The notes under the pieces: generated by a model
Database searches by the model: none
The model's input: the letters and a program-made list of their open reading frames with translations, nothing else
What the model was told of the DNA's origin: nothing
DNA from: Leifsonia sp. Leaf336
GTDB lineage: Bacteria > Actinomycetota > Actinomycetes > Actinomycetales > Microbacteriaceae
NCBI RefSeq assembly: GCF_001423695.1
Contig: NZ_LMOZ01000001.1
Location: forward strand, 878,443 to 942,442
DNA length: 64,000 nucleotides
Direction of reading: 5' to 3'
Position numbers and translations under genes: made by a program
Part shown: positions 35,618 to 44,538 of the stretch, piece after piece
Position numbering within the stretch: position 1 is the stretch's first letter
Layout of the letters: every line of letters begins with the position of its first letter

Positions 35618-37354
35618 GTGGACCTGCCCCTGCTCGCTGAAGGCTCAGCAGCACCGACGCCAACACCGTCGCCAGCGACGACGAGTGCGCGTCCGACTCC
35701 GTCGACCGCCGACCCGCTCTGGTGGCGCAGCGCCGTCATCTATCAGATCTACCCGCGCAGCTTCGCGGATGCGAACGGCGACGGCATCGGCGATCTCGCC
35801 GGGGTCCGCCAGCACCTCGCCTACCTGCAGGAGCTCGGCGTCGACGCCATCTGGTTCACCCCGTGGTACCTCTCCCCACTCGCCGACGGCGGCTACGACG
35901 TCGCCGACTACCGCACGATCGACCCCGCGTTCGGCACCCTCGAGGAGGCGGAGGCTCTGATCGCCGAGGCCCTGGAGCTCGGCATCCGCACCATCATCGA
36001 CATCGTCCCCAACCACGTCTCCGATCGTCACGAGTGGTTCCGAGCAGCCCTCGCGGCCGGGCCCGGCTCGCCGGAGCGCGAGCGCTTCTGGTTCCGCCCG
36101 GGAGGCGGCGCCGACGGGTCCGAGATGCCGAACCACTGGGTCTCCAACTTCTCCGGCGACACCTGGACGCGCACGGTCGACGCCGACGGAACCCCGGGCG
36201 AGTGGTACCTGCACCTGTTCACCCCCGAGCAGCCGGACCTCAACTGGAACCACCCCGACGTCCTCCGCGAGCACGAGGAGATCCTGCGCTTCTGGTTCGA
36301 CCGGGGGGTGGGAGGCGTCCGCATCGACTCCGCAGCGCTGCTGGTCAAAGACCCGGCTCTGCCCGAGGTCCCGGAGCACCCGGCGCCGGGGGAGCACCCC
36401 AACACCGACAGGGACCAGCTGCACGACATCTACCGCGGCTGGCGGGCGATCGCCGACTCGTATCCAGGCACGCGGGTGCTGGTCGGTGAGATCTGGCTGC
36501 CCGACATCGAGCGGTTCGCCAAGTATCTGCGCCGGGATGAGCTGCACACGGCCTTCAACTTCGACTTCCTCGCACGGCCGTGGGATGCGGACGAGCTGCG
36601 CGCGTCGATCGACTCGACGCTCGCGGCTCACGCTCCCGTCGAGGCGCCCTCCACCTGGCTGCTGTCGAACCACGATGTGACGCGGCCCGTCACGCGGCTG
36701 GGCAGGGACGACTCCTCGTTCGCCTTCGCGAAGAAGCGCGTGGGCACGCCGACCGATCTCGCCCTCGGGACGCGGCGCGCCCGCGCGGCCGCCCTCCTCG
36801 TCGCCGCCCTCCCCGGTTCGCTCTACATCTACCAGGGCGACGAGCTCGGCCTCCCGGAGGTCGAGGACCTGCCGGCCGACCGGCTAGAGGACCCGATGCA
36901 CTTCCGCTCGGGCGGCATCGACCCTGGCCGTGACGGCTGCCGGGTCCCGCTCCCGTGGAGCGGCGAGCACCGCCCGTTCGGGTTCAGCCCGGCGGCATCC
37001 GCCGGTGAGCCCTGGCTCCCCCAGCCGGAGTCGTGGCGCGGGCTCACGGTCGAGGCGCAGCGCCGCGACCCGGACTCGATGCTCTCGCTGTACACCAGGG
37101 CGTTGCACCTCCGCCGCAACGAGGAGGGCCTCGGCGACGGCGACTTCGCCTGGCTGCCGACCGACCCAGGAGTGCTCGGCTTCGCACGGGGGGACCGCTT
37201 CGTCAACGTCACCAACCTGTCGGGCGCGCCCGTGCCGCTCCCGCCCCACGAGGGCGTCCTCCTCAGCAGCGCTCCGCTGCAGGACGGGCTGCTCCCCACC
37301 GACTCCACGGCATGGCTTCGAACACAGCACGCCTCGCCGGAGAACCGCGTCTGA
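35618..37354 (+). CDS. GH13 alpha-glucosidase / oligo-glucosidase
   Basis: 578 residues of the alpha-amylase superfamily (oligo-1,6-glucosidase/sucrose-hydrolase group). All four signature regions are seen: DIVPNHV, GVRIDSA with the nucleophile Asp237, VGEIW with the acid/base Glu291 and LLSNHDV with Asp353. No signal peptide, so it acts on sugars brought in by the ABC transporter encoded next. GTG 35618 has AGAAAGG 7-8 nt upstream and was preferred to the ATG at 35579. Confidence 0.88.
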   Translation: MDLPLLAEGSAAPTPTPSPATTSARPTPSTADPLWWRSAVIYQIYPRSFADANGDGIGDLAGVRQHLAYLQELGVDAIWFTPWYLSPLADGGYDVADYRTIDPAFGTLEEAEALIAEALELGIRTIIDIVPNHVSDRHEWFRAALAAGPGSPERERFWFRPGGGADGSEMPNHWVSNFSGDTWTRTVDADGTPGEWYLHLFTPEQPDLNWNHPDVLREHEEILRFWFDRGVGGVRIDSAALLVKDPALPEVPEHPAPGEHPNTDRDQLHDIYRGWRAIADSYPGTRVLVGEIWLPDIERFAKYLRRDELHTAFNFDFLARPWDADELRASIDSTLAAHAPVEAPSTWLLSNHDVTRPVTRLGRDDSSFAFAKKRVGTPTDLALGTRRARAAALLVAALPGSLYIYQGDELGLPEVEDLPADRLEDPMHFRSGGIDPGRDGCRVPLPWSGEHRPFGFSPAASAGEPWLPQPESWRGLTVEAQRRDPDSMLSLYTRALHLRRNEEGLGDGDFAWLPTDPGVLGFARGDRFVNVTNLSGAPVPLPPHEGVLLSSAPLQDGLLPTDSTAWLRTQHASPENRV

Positions 37355-37409
37355 TCGACCCGATGACGCACCTGACTGCAACACACCGCACACCGAAAGG
37401 AACCAGACA

Positions 37410-38816
37410 ATGAAGTCCGTGAAACCACGACGACTCGGCAGCAAAGTCGTCGCGCTCGGTCTCGTGACCGCCGCGAGCGTCGCCATGTTGAGCGCCTGCT
37501 CGTCCGACAACGGCGGCAGCAGCGACGGCAAGGTCAACCTCGTCGTCGCGCCGGTCCTGCCCGGCGCCACCGAAGACGCCCTCAAGACCCTCGCCACGCG
37601 CGTCAAGGAGTTCGAGAAGAAGAACCCCGACATCCACGTCAAAGCCATCGAGTACCAGTGGACGGCGAGCACCTTCGCCGCCGAGCTCGCGGGCGGGACC
37701 CTGCCCGATGTCTTCAACGTGCCGTTCACCGACTCGAAGACGCTGGCGAACAACGGCCAGCTGGCAGACATCACCACCCCGTTCAAGCAGACCTCCACCG
37801 CCGACAAGTGGAACAAGACCGTGCTGAACGTCGCCACCGGCGACAACGGCAAGGTCTACGGCATCCCGTGGGGTCCGTACGCGATGGCGCTGTCGTACAA
37901 CCGCGACATCTTCAAGCAGGCCGGCCTCGACCCCGACAAGCCGCCGACGACGCTCGACGAGATCCAGGCCGACGCCAAGACCATCTCCGAGAAGGTCCCC
38001 GGAGTCGCCGGCTACATGCAGATGACCAAGGACAGCACGGGAGGCTGGAACCTCGCGACGGCCACCCAGGCCCTCGGCGGGCGGCTGGAGACCACCGGCT
38101 CCGACGGCAAGGTGACCGTCAAGACGGACAACGACCAGACCAAGCAGGCCCTCAGCTGGCTCCAGAAGATGCGCTGGCAGGACAACTCCATGGGCAGCAA
38201 CTTCCTGTGGGACTGGAGCGGCATCAACCAGGGCTTCGCGTCGGGCAAGATCGCCATGTACATGAGCGGTTCCGACGTGATCGGCTCCCTGATGCAGGCG
38301 AACGGTTTCGACCAGTCCAAGTACGGAGTGACCACCTTCCCGGTCGACTCGTCGAACAGCAAGGCCGGCATCCTGTCGGGCGGCAACGTCGACGTCGTCA
38401 ACGTGAAGGACACGCCGGAGCAGATCGCCGCGGCAGTGAAGTGGATCGACTTCTACCGCACCCAGCCGCAGGTCAACGAGAGCGACGCCGTCACCCTCGC
38501 CAAGTCGAACCAGGCCGGCAAGCAGGCCGTCAACGCCCCCACCCTGCCGCTGTTCGACAAGGCGACCTGGCAGCAGTACCAGACCTGGATCAAGCCGTAC
38601 GCGAACATCCCGGCCGACAACATCAAGCCGTTCAACGACGGGATCTTCAGCCAGACGATCGTGCCGGAGCCGCCGGCGCACACGCAGGATCTGTACGCGG
38701 CGCTCGACGCCGTCGTGCAGGCGGTGCTGACCGACAAGAACGCCGATGTCGACACCCTGCTCAAGGGAGTCGACACCAAGGTCCAGGCGCTCATCGACGC
38801 CGACGCCAAGAAGTAG
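37410..38816 (+). CDS. Sugar ABC transporter solute-binding lipoprotein
   Basis: 468 residues. The signal peptide ends in a lipobox LSAC with the lipidated Cys30, followed by a Ser/Gly spacer and the two-lobed family 1 binding protein (EFEKKNPDIHVK, GGTLPDVF, YGIPWGPYAMALSYNRDIF). It captures alpha-glucosides or related sugars at the membrane. AAAGGA lies before ATG 37410. Two permease genes follow; no ATPase gene is in the operon, so a shared MsiK-type ATPase is likely. Confidence 0.9.
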   Translation: MKSVKPRRLGSKVVALGLVTAASVAMLSACSSDNGGSSDGKVNLVVAPVLPGATEDALKTLATRVKEFEKKNPDIHVKAIEYQWTASTFAAELAGGTLPDVFNVPFTDSKTLANNGQLADITTPFKQTSTADKWNKTVLNVATGDNGKVYGIPWGPYAMALSYNRDIFKQAGLDPDKPPTTLDEIQADAKTISEKVPGVAGYMQMTKDSTGGWNLATATQALGGRLETTGSDGKVTVKTDNDQTKQALSWLQKMRWQDNSMGSNFLWDWSGINQGFASGKIAMYMSGSDVIGSLMQANGFDQSKYGVTTFPVDSSNSKAGILSGGNVDVVNVKDTPEQIAAAVKWIDFYRTQPQVNESDAVTLAKSNQAGKQAVNAPTLPLFDKATWQQYQTWIKPYANIPADNIKPFNDGIFSQTIVPEPPAHTQDLYAALDAVVQAVLTDKNADVDTLLKGVDTKVQALIDADAKK

Positions 38817-38901
38817 CAGAGAAGCACCTCCGCGGCCGTCGGGCCGTCGGCGCCCCGAGCGTCCGGCGGCCCGGCGGCCTCGCCCCACGGAAAGCCATGA
38901 C

Positions 38902-39852
38902 ATGACGACATCCACCGATGTGCGCGCAACAGCCGCGCCGGAGCGCCAGAAGCGGCGGCACAATCCCATCACCTGGGTGCAGCGCGGCGGCCTCACGACG
39001 CTGCTGTTCCTCCTCCCGCTCCTGATCATCTTCGGGGTCTTCTCGTGGTCGCCGATCGTGCAGGCGGTCATCATGAGCTTCCAGAAGACCAACCTGGTCA
39101 CCCCGCCGATCTTCGTCGGGTGGGACAACTTCGTGGCGGTCTTCAACGATCCGCTGTTCTGGACCGCCGTGCGCAACACGGCCTACTTCGCCTTCCTCGC
39201 GATCCTCATCGGCTACCCGGTGCCGCTGATCGTGGCCGTGCTGATGAGCGAGGTGCGGAGGTTCAAGGGCCTCTTCAGCGTCCTCGCCTACCTGCCCGTC
39301 GTCATCCTGCCGGTCGTCTCGGTGCTGCTGTGGAAGATCTTCTACGACGCCAGCCCGACCGGCGTCTTCAACACGATCCTCGGCTGGTTCCACATCCCGC
39401 CGCAGCCGTGGATCCAGGATGCGGCCACCGCCATGCCGTCGCTCGTCCTCCAGGCCACCTGGGCGGGAGCGGGAGGCACCATCATCATCTACCTCGCGGC
39501 GATGACGAGCGTCGCGCCCGAGCTCTACGACGCGGCCGAGGTCGACGGCGCCTCGCTCTGGGCCAAGATCTGGCACGTCACCCTTCCGCAGCTGCGGGGG
39601 ATCCTGTTCATCACGTTCATCCTGCAGATCATCGCGACGGCGCAGGTGTTCCTGCAGCCGTACCTGTTCACGGGCGGCGGCCCGGCGAACTCGACGACGA
39701 CGATCCTGCTCCTCATCTACCAGTACGCGTTCACGAACAGCCTCGGCGGGGCGTACGGGGAGGCGACGGCGCTGAGCCTGATGCTCGCCGTCTTCCTCGC
39801 CGTGCTCTCGATCGTCTACTTCCGACTCACCGCACGATGGAGCGACCAGTGA
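38902..39852 (+). CDS. Sugar ABC transporter permease, MalF type
   Basis: 316 residues, six membrane segments, with the EAA loop EVDGASLWAKIWHVTLPQL near 219-237 that docks the ATPase. GGAAAG precedes ATG 38902. The stop overlaps the start of the second permease in GTGA. Confidence 0.9.
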   Translation: MTTSTDVRATAAPERQKRRHNPITWVQRGGLTTLLFLLPLLIIFGVFSWSPIVQAVIMSFQKTNLVTPPIFVGWDNFVAVFNDPLFWTAVRNTAYFAFLAILIGYPVPLIVAVLMSEVRRFKGLFSVLAYLPVVILPVVSVLLWKIFYDASPTGVFNTILGWFHIPPQPWIQDAATAMPSLVLQATWAGAGGTIIIYLAAMTSVAPELYDAAEVDGASLWAKIWHVTLPQLRGILFITFILQIIATAQVFLQPYLFTGGGPANSTTTILLLIYQYAFTNSLGGAYGEATALSLMLAVFLAVLSIVYFRLTARWSDQ

Positions 39853-40829
39853 CCACCACAGTCCCGGCCCAAGAAGTCCAGGTCACCGAGCCGCTGCCGG
39901 ACTCCGGCGTTCCCGGGAGGCGGCCCCGCCGTCGTTCGAGGGCGGCGGAGGCGGAGGACCGCCACATCCTGTCGGCCGCCGACTGGCGTCGCCCGCGCGT
40001 CCGGATCACGACGAACGTGCTCCACGTCATCCTGCTGATCCTGCTCGTGCTGGTCGGGCTCTTCCCGCTGCTCTGGCTGTTCAAGTCGGGCATCACGCCG
40101 ACGCAGGACACCCTGACCAACCCCCTGGCCCTGTTCCCGAACGGGGTGGCCTGGGACAACGTCGCCAAAGCGTGGAACGACGTCCACATCGGCGACTTCT
40201 TCTTCAACACGATCGCCATGGCCGCCGGCGAGTGGGCGGTGCAGCTGATCGTCGCGACCACGGCGGGCTTCGCCCTGTCGGTGCTGCGCCCGAAGTACGG
40301 CCGCTACCTCGCCGGCCTGGTGCTCGCGACGCTGTTCGTGCCCGCCGTCGTGCTGCTCGTGCCGCTCTACCTCACGATCCTGCACCCGCCGCTGATCGGG
40401 CACTCCCTGATCAACACGTTCTGGGCCGTCTGGCTGCCGGCCGGCGCGAGCGCCTTCAACGTGCTCCTGGTGATGCGGTTCTTCGACAGCCTGCCGCGCG
40501 AGATCTTCGAGGCGGCCCGCACCGACGGGGCGGGGACCTTCCGCCTGTTCTGGTCGATCGTGCTCCCGATGTCGAAGCCCATCCTCGGCGTGGTGTCGGT
40601 GTTCGCCATCAATGCCGCGTGGGCGGACTTCCTCTGGCCCAACCTGGTGCTGGCCGACATCCACATCCAGCCGCTGTCGGTGCGCCTGCCGCAGATCCAG
40701 TCGAGCACGGATCTCGGGGTGTACCTGGCGGCGCTGAGCATCGCGACGCTCATCCCCGTCGTCATCTTCCTGATCTTCCAGCGGACGTTCCTGCGCGGAG
40801 GAGGCCTCGGAGGTGCGGTCAAGGGGTGA
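39849..40829 (+). CDS. Sugar ABC transporter permease, MalG type
   Basis: 326 residues, six membrane segments after a charged 55-residue N-terminus; the EAA loop reads EAARTDGAGTFRLFWSIVLP (about 222-241). GTG 39849 has GGAG 7 nt upstream and lies in a GTGA overlap; an in-frame ATG at 39837 is the alternative. It ends the operon, 3 bp from the convergent lysE stop. Confidence 0.9.
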   Translation: MTTTVPAQEVQVTEPLPDSGVPGRRPRRRSRAAEAEDRHILSAADWRRPRVRITTNVLHVILLILLVLVGLFPLLWLFKSGITPTQDTLTNPLALFPNGVAWDNVAKAWNDVHIGDFFFNTIAMAAGEWAVQLIVATTAGFALSVLRPKYGRYLAGLVLATLFVPAVVLLVPLYLTILHPPLIGHSLINTFWAVWLPAGASAFNVLLVMRFFDSLPREIFEAARTDGAGTFRLFWSIVLPMSKPILGVVSVFAINAAWADFLWPNLVLADIHIQPLSVRLPQIQSSTDLGVYLAALSIATLIPVVIFLIFQRTFLRGGGLGGAVKG

Positions 40830-40832
40830 GGC

Positions 40833-41435
40833 TCACACCACCAGCATGATCGCGAGCACGAGCATCAGCACCGCGATGCCCGCGTCGAGCACCCGCCAGG
40901 CGACCGGCCGCGCGAAAACTGGCGCCGCCAGCCGGGCGCCGAAGCCGAGCAGGAGGAACCACAGCAGGCTCGCGGTCGCGGCGCCGGCGCCGAACACCCA
41001 CCGGCCCGGATCGCCGTGCGTGGCGGACAGCGAGCCGAGGAGCAGCACGGTGTCGAGGTAGACGTGCGGGTTGAGCCAGGTGATCGCCAGGCAGGTGCCG
41101 ATCGCCGCCGCGAGCGAGCCTCCGCCGGAGGTCGCCGCGGTGAGGGTGCTCGGGCGCACTGCTCGGATCGCCGCGAAGACGGCGTAGCCGACCAGGAACG
41201 CGAACCCGGCCCAGCGCACGATCTGCAGGGCCAGCGGCGCAGCCTTCACGAGGGTTCCGATGCCGGCGACGCCCGCCGCGATCAGCACGGCGTCGCTCGC
41301 GACGCAGATCGCGACGACGGCGAGCACGTGCTCCCGGCGGAGGCCCTGGCGCAGGACGAACGCGTTCTGCGCGCCGATGGCGACGATGAGGGCGGCGGCG
41401 GAGCCGAGGCCGGTGAGGAAGATGGGGAGCACCAT
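40833..41435 (-). CDS. lysE: LysE/ArgO-family amino-acid exporter
   Basis: 200 residues with six hydrophobic segments and the family start GLGSAAALIVAIGAQNAFVLRQGLR, with the LNPHVYLD motif near 120. It exports basic amino acids such as lysine or arginine. It is divergent from its LysG/ArgP-type regulator, the normal arrangement in actinobacteria. Confidence 0.9.
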   Translation of the reverse strand: MVLPIFLTGLGSAAALIVAIGAQNAFVLRQGLRREHVLAVVAICVASDAVLIAAGVAGIGTLVKAAPLALQIVRWAGFAFLVGYAVFAAIRAVRPSTLTAATSGGGSLAAAIGTCLAITWLNPHVYLDTVLLLGSLSATHGDPGRWVFGAGAATASLLWFLLLGFGARLAAPVFARPVAWRVLDAGIAVLMLVLAIMLVV

Positions 41436-41503
41436 TCGACGATAGGCAACGGGACGCCTTCAGTACAGCTCAGGTTTCTTACGAACCATTAGCATTGCTG
41501 AAC

Positions 41504-42397
41504 ATGGAGCCCTCGAGCGATCAGCTGCGCACCCTCGCCGCGGTGGTCGAACACGGCACGTTCGACCGCGCGGCCGCCGCCCTGCACCTGACGCCGTCCG
41601 CCGTCAGCCAGCGCATCAAATCGCTGGAGGAGCTGAGCGGCCGGGTGCTCGTGCGCCGGAGCAAGCCGATCCAGGCGACCGCCGCAGGCGCGGTGCTCGT
41701 GCGGCTCGCGCGGCAGGTGGCGCTGCTGGAGGCGGAGGCGGCGGCCGAGCTGGAGGGCGACGACCCGGCAGCCGGGATCCTGGCGCCCGCCTCCGTGCCG
41801 CTGGTGGTCAACGCGGACTCCCTCGCGACCTGGGTGCTGCCCGCGCTGGCGACGCTGCCCGGATCGGTCTTCGACATCGTGCTCGACGATCAGGAGCACA
41901 CGATCGGGCGCCTGCGCGACGGCACCGCGATGGCGGCCATCGGTTCCGATCGCGAACCGGTGCAGGGCTGCACGGTCACGGCGCTCGGGTCGATGCGCTA
42001 CCGCCCGCTGGCGAGCCCCGCCTTCGTGGAGCGCTGGTGCCCCGACGGCTGGAGCGCGCGAACGGCCGCTGCTGCGCCGATGCTGGTCTACGACCGCAAG
42101 GACGCCCTCCAGGACCGCTACCTGGGCCGGTTCGCGCCGGGCGCCCGGCCGCCCAGGCAGTACGTTCCGGCGTCGACGGAGTTCGTGGCCGCCGCAGCGC
42201 TGGGGCTGGGCTGGGGCATGATCCCCGACCTCCAGGCCGAGCCGTTGATCGCGGACGGCCGGCTGGTGGTCCTCGACGAGGACGGCGCGGAGGACGTGCC
42301 GTTGTACTGGCAGCAGTGGTCGCTGCAGTCTGCGGCGCTGACCGCGGTCGCAGAGGCCATCGCGCGCGCCGCCGCCACCGCCCTCCGCCCCGCGTGA
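41504..42397 (+). CDS. lysG: LysR-type regulator, LysG/ArgP group
   Basis: 297 residues. The N-terminal HTH (about 5-65; FDRAAAALHLTPSAVSQRIKSLEE) and the effector domain with STEFVAAAALGLGWGMIPD fit the lysine/arginine-sensing ArgP/LysG group, which activates lysE when basic amino acids accumulate. ATG 41504 follows TAGCAT (41490-41495) by 8 nt; an in-frame TTG at 41495 is possible but overlaps that element. Confidence 0.87.
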   Translation: MEPSSDQLRTLAAVVEHGTFDRAAAALHLTPSAVSQRIKSLEELSGRVLVRRSKPIQATAAGAVLVRLARQVALLEAEAAAELEGDDPAAGILAPASVPLVVNADSLATWVLPALATLPGSVFDIVLDDQEHTIGRLRDGTAMAAIGSDREPVQGCTVTALGSMRYRPLASPAFVERWCPDGWSARTAAAAPMLVYDRKDALQDRYLGRFAPGARPPRQYVPASTEFVAAAALGLGWGMIPDLQAEPLIADGRLVVLDEDGAEDVPLYWQQWSLQSAALTAVAEAIARAAATALRPA

Positions 42398-42429
42398 ACC
42401 CTCGGGGCGACCGCGGGCGGGAGGCGGCG

Positions 42430-44538
42430 TCAGAGCGCTTCGGGGCGGAGGTCGAGGCGGCGCAAAAGCTGCGCGTTGAGCGCGACGACGATGGTCGACA
42501 GCGACATCAGGATGGCGCCCACCGACATCGGCAGCACGAACCCGATCGGCGCGAGCACGCCCGCTGCCAGCGGCACCGACAGCAGGTTGTAGCCGGCCGC
42601 CCACCACAGGTTCTGCTTCATCTTGCGGTAGCTCGCACGCGACAGCCGGATGACCGAGAGCACCGAGCGCGGGTCGTCGCTGGCGAGGATCACACCGGCG
42701 GAGGCGATCGCAACGTCCGTCCCCGCCCCGATCGCGATCCCGACATCGGCCCGGGCGAGGGCGGGGGCGTCGTTGACGCCGTCGCCCACCATCGCGACCG
42801 TGCGTCCCTCGGACTGCAGCTCGGCGACGGATGCCGCCTTGTCCTCCGGGCGCACGCCGGCGTAGAAGCGCTGGATGCCGAGCTGAGCGGCGACGTCGGC
42901 GGCCACGGCCTCCGCGTCGCCGGTGATCATGACCACCTGGAGGCCGCGCTCCTGCAGCGCGGACACCGCCTGGCGCGACTCCTCCCGCACGTCGTCCGCG
43001 AGGCGCAGGGCGCCGACGGGCCGCCCGTCGACGAGCACGTGGAGGATGATCGCACCCTCGGCGCGCCAGGCCTCCGCCACCGGACGCTCCGCTGCGTCAC
43101 GCGATGCGAGCAGCCCGGGGCCGCCGACCTCCACGCGCACGCCGTCGACGGTCGCGGCGACCCCGACGGCCGGCGACGACGTGAAGCCGGTCGCGGCGGG
43201 GACGGCGAGCGACCGTGCAGCGGCGCTCGCGACGATGGCCCGCGCGAGCGGGTGCTCGGAGTCGGACTCGGCCGCCGCCGCCAGGGCGAGGACGCGATCG
43301 TCGTCGCCGTCGGCGTCCACCGCGGTGACGGTCGGCTCGCCCTTGGTGAGCGTGCCCGTCTTGTCGAACAGCACCGTGTCGACGGTGCGCATGGTCTCGA
43401 GTGCGAGGCGGTCCTTCACCAGCACGCCTCCGCGGGCAGCGCGCTCGGTGGCGATCGACACGACGAGCGGGATGGCGAGCCCGAGCGCGTGCGGGCAGGC
43501 GATCACGAGCACCGTGATGGCGCGGACCACCGCGTCGTCGGGCTGTCCTAGAGCCGTCCAGACCACGGCGGTGACGGCGGCCGAGCCGAGCGCGAACCAG
43601 AACAGCCAGCCGGCCGCGCGGTCCGCGATCCGCTGGGCGCGGGAGGACGAGCTCTGGGCGTCCGCGACAAGGCGGCGGATGCCGGCGAGCGCGGTGTCGT
43701 CGCCGACGGCGGTCACCTGCACGCGGAGCGCCGAGTCGGTCGCCACGGTTCCCGCGACGACCGTGTCTCCGTCGGCGCGGCGGACCGGCCGGGACTCGCC
43801 CGTGATCATGGACTCGTCTACGTGGGCGCTGCCCGAGACGACGCGGCCGTCGGCGGGCACGCGGCCGCCGGGCCGCACCAGGACGGTGTCGCCGACGGCG
43901 AGGTCGGCGGGGGAGACGGTGACCGTGCTGTCGCCCTCCACCTTCTCGGCCTCGTCGGGCAGGAGAGCCGCGAGCGAGTCGAGGGCGGAGGTGGTCTGCG
44001 CCAGCGACCGCATCTCGATCCAGTGGCCGAGCAGCATGATGACGATCAGGAGGGCGAGCTCCCACCAGAAGTCGAGCTGGTGATCGAGCAGACCGAGGGT
44101 GGCGCCCCACGACGCGAGGAACGCGACGGAGATCGCGAGCGCGATCAGCAGCATCATCCCGGGCCGGCGTGCCCGCAGCTCGGAGACGGCTCCGGTCAGG
44201 AACGGACGGCCGCCCCACACGAACATCACGGTGCCGAGGACGGGGGAGACCCACCCCAGCACCGGGACGTCGGGTAGCTCGTAGCCGAGGATCATCGCGA
44301 ACATCGGCGAGCACACGACAACCGGCACCGCCACGACGAGCATGATCCAGAACAGGTTCCGGAAGGCCGCGACGTGGTCGCCGTGACCGGCGTGGCCGGC
44401 GTGGTCGTGCCCGGTGTGCGGGTCGTGACCGTTGTGCGTGTCGTGGTCGGCGTGCCCACTTCGCTCGGCGGCGGCCGAGTCGCGCGTGCCGTGGTCGTGG
44501 GTCGCCGCATCGACGTCGTGCCCGGTGTGTCCGCTCAC
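42430..44538 (-). CDS. P1B copper ATPase of the CPH (CopB) type
   Basis: 702 residues. A histidine-rich N-terminus (many HDH and GHG units, about 5-55) replaces a heavy-metal domain. The core has TGES, the membrane metal motif CPH (in IACPHALGLA), the phosphorylation site DKTGTLT, SEHPLARA and GDGVNDAPALA. CPH ATPases are linked to Cu(II) or Ag export, in contrast to the CPC pump encoded just upstream. Its GTG overlaps the stop of that gene in GTGA, so the two pumps are coupled. Confidence 0.9.
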   Translation of the reverse strand: MSGHTGHDVDAATHDHGTRDSAAAERSGHADHDTHNGHDPHTGHDHAGHAGHGDHVAAFRNLFWIMLVVAVPVVVCSPMFAMILGYELPDVPVLGWVSPVLGTVMFVWGGRPFLTGAVSELRARRPGMMLLIALAISVAFLASWGATLGLLDHQLDFWWELALLIVIMLLGHWIEMRSLAQTTSALDSLAALLPDEAEKVEGDSTVTVSPADLAVGDTVLVRPGGRVPADGRVVSGSAHVDESMITGESRPVRRADGDTVVAGTVATDSALRVQVTAVGDDTALAGIRRLVADAQSSSSRAQRIADRAAGWLFWFALGSAAVTAVVWTALGQPDDAVVRAITVLVIACPHALGLAIPLVVSIATERAARGGVLVKDRLALETMRTVDTVLFDKTGTLTKGEPTVTAVDADGDDDRVLALAAAAESDSEHPLARAIVASAAARSLAVPAATGFTSSPAVGVAATVDGVRVEVGGPGLLASRDAAERPVAEAWRAEGAIILHVLVDGRPVGALRLADDVREESRQAVSALQERGLQVVMITGDAEAVAADVAAQLGIQRFYAGVRPEDKAASVAELQSEGRTVAMVGDGVNDAPALARADVGIAIGAGTDVAIASAGVILASDDPRSVLSVIRLSRASYRKMKQNLWWAAGYNLLSVPLAAGVLAPIGFVLPMSVGAILMSLSTIVVALNAQLLRRLDLRPEAL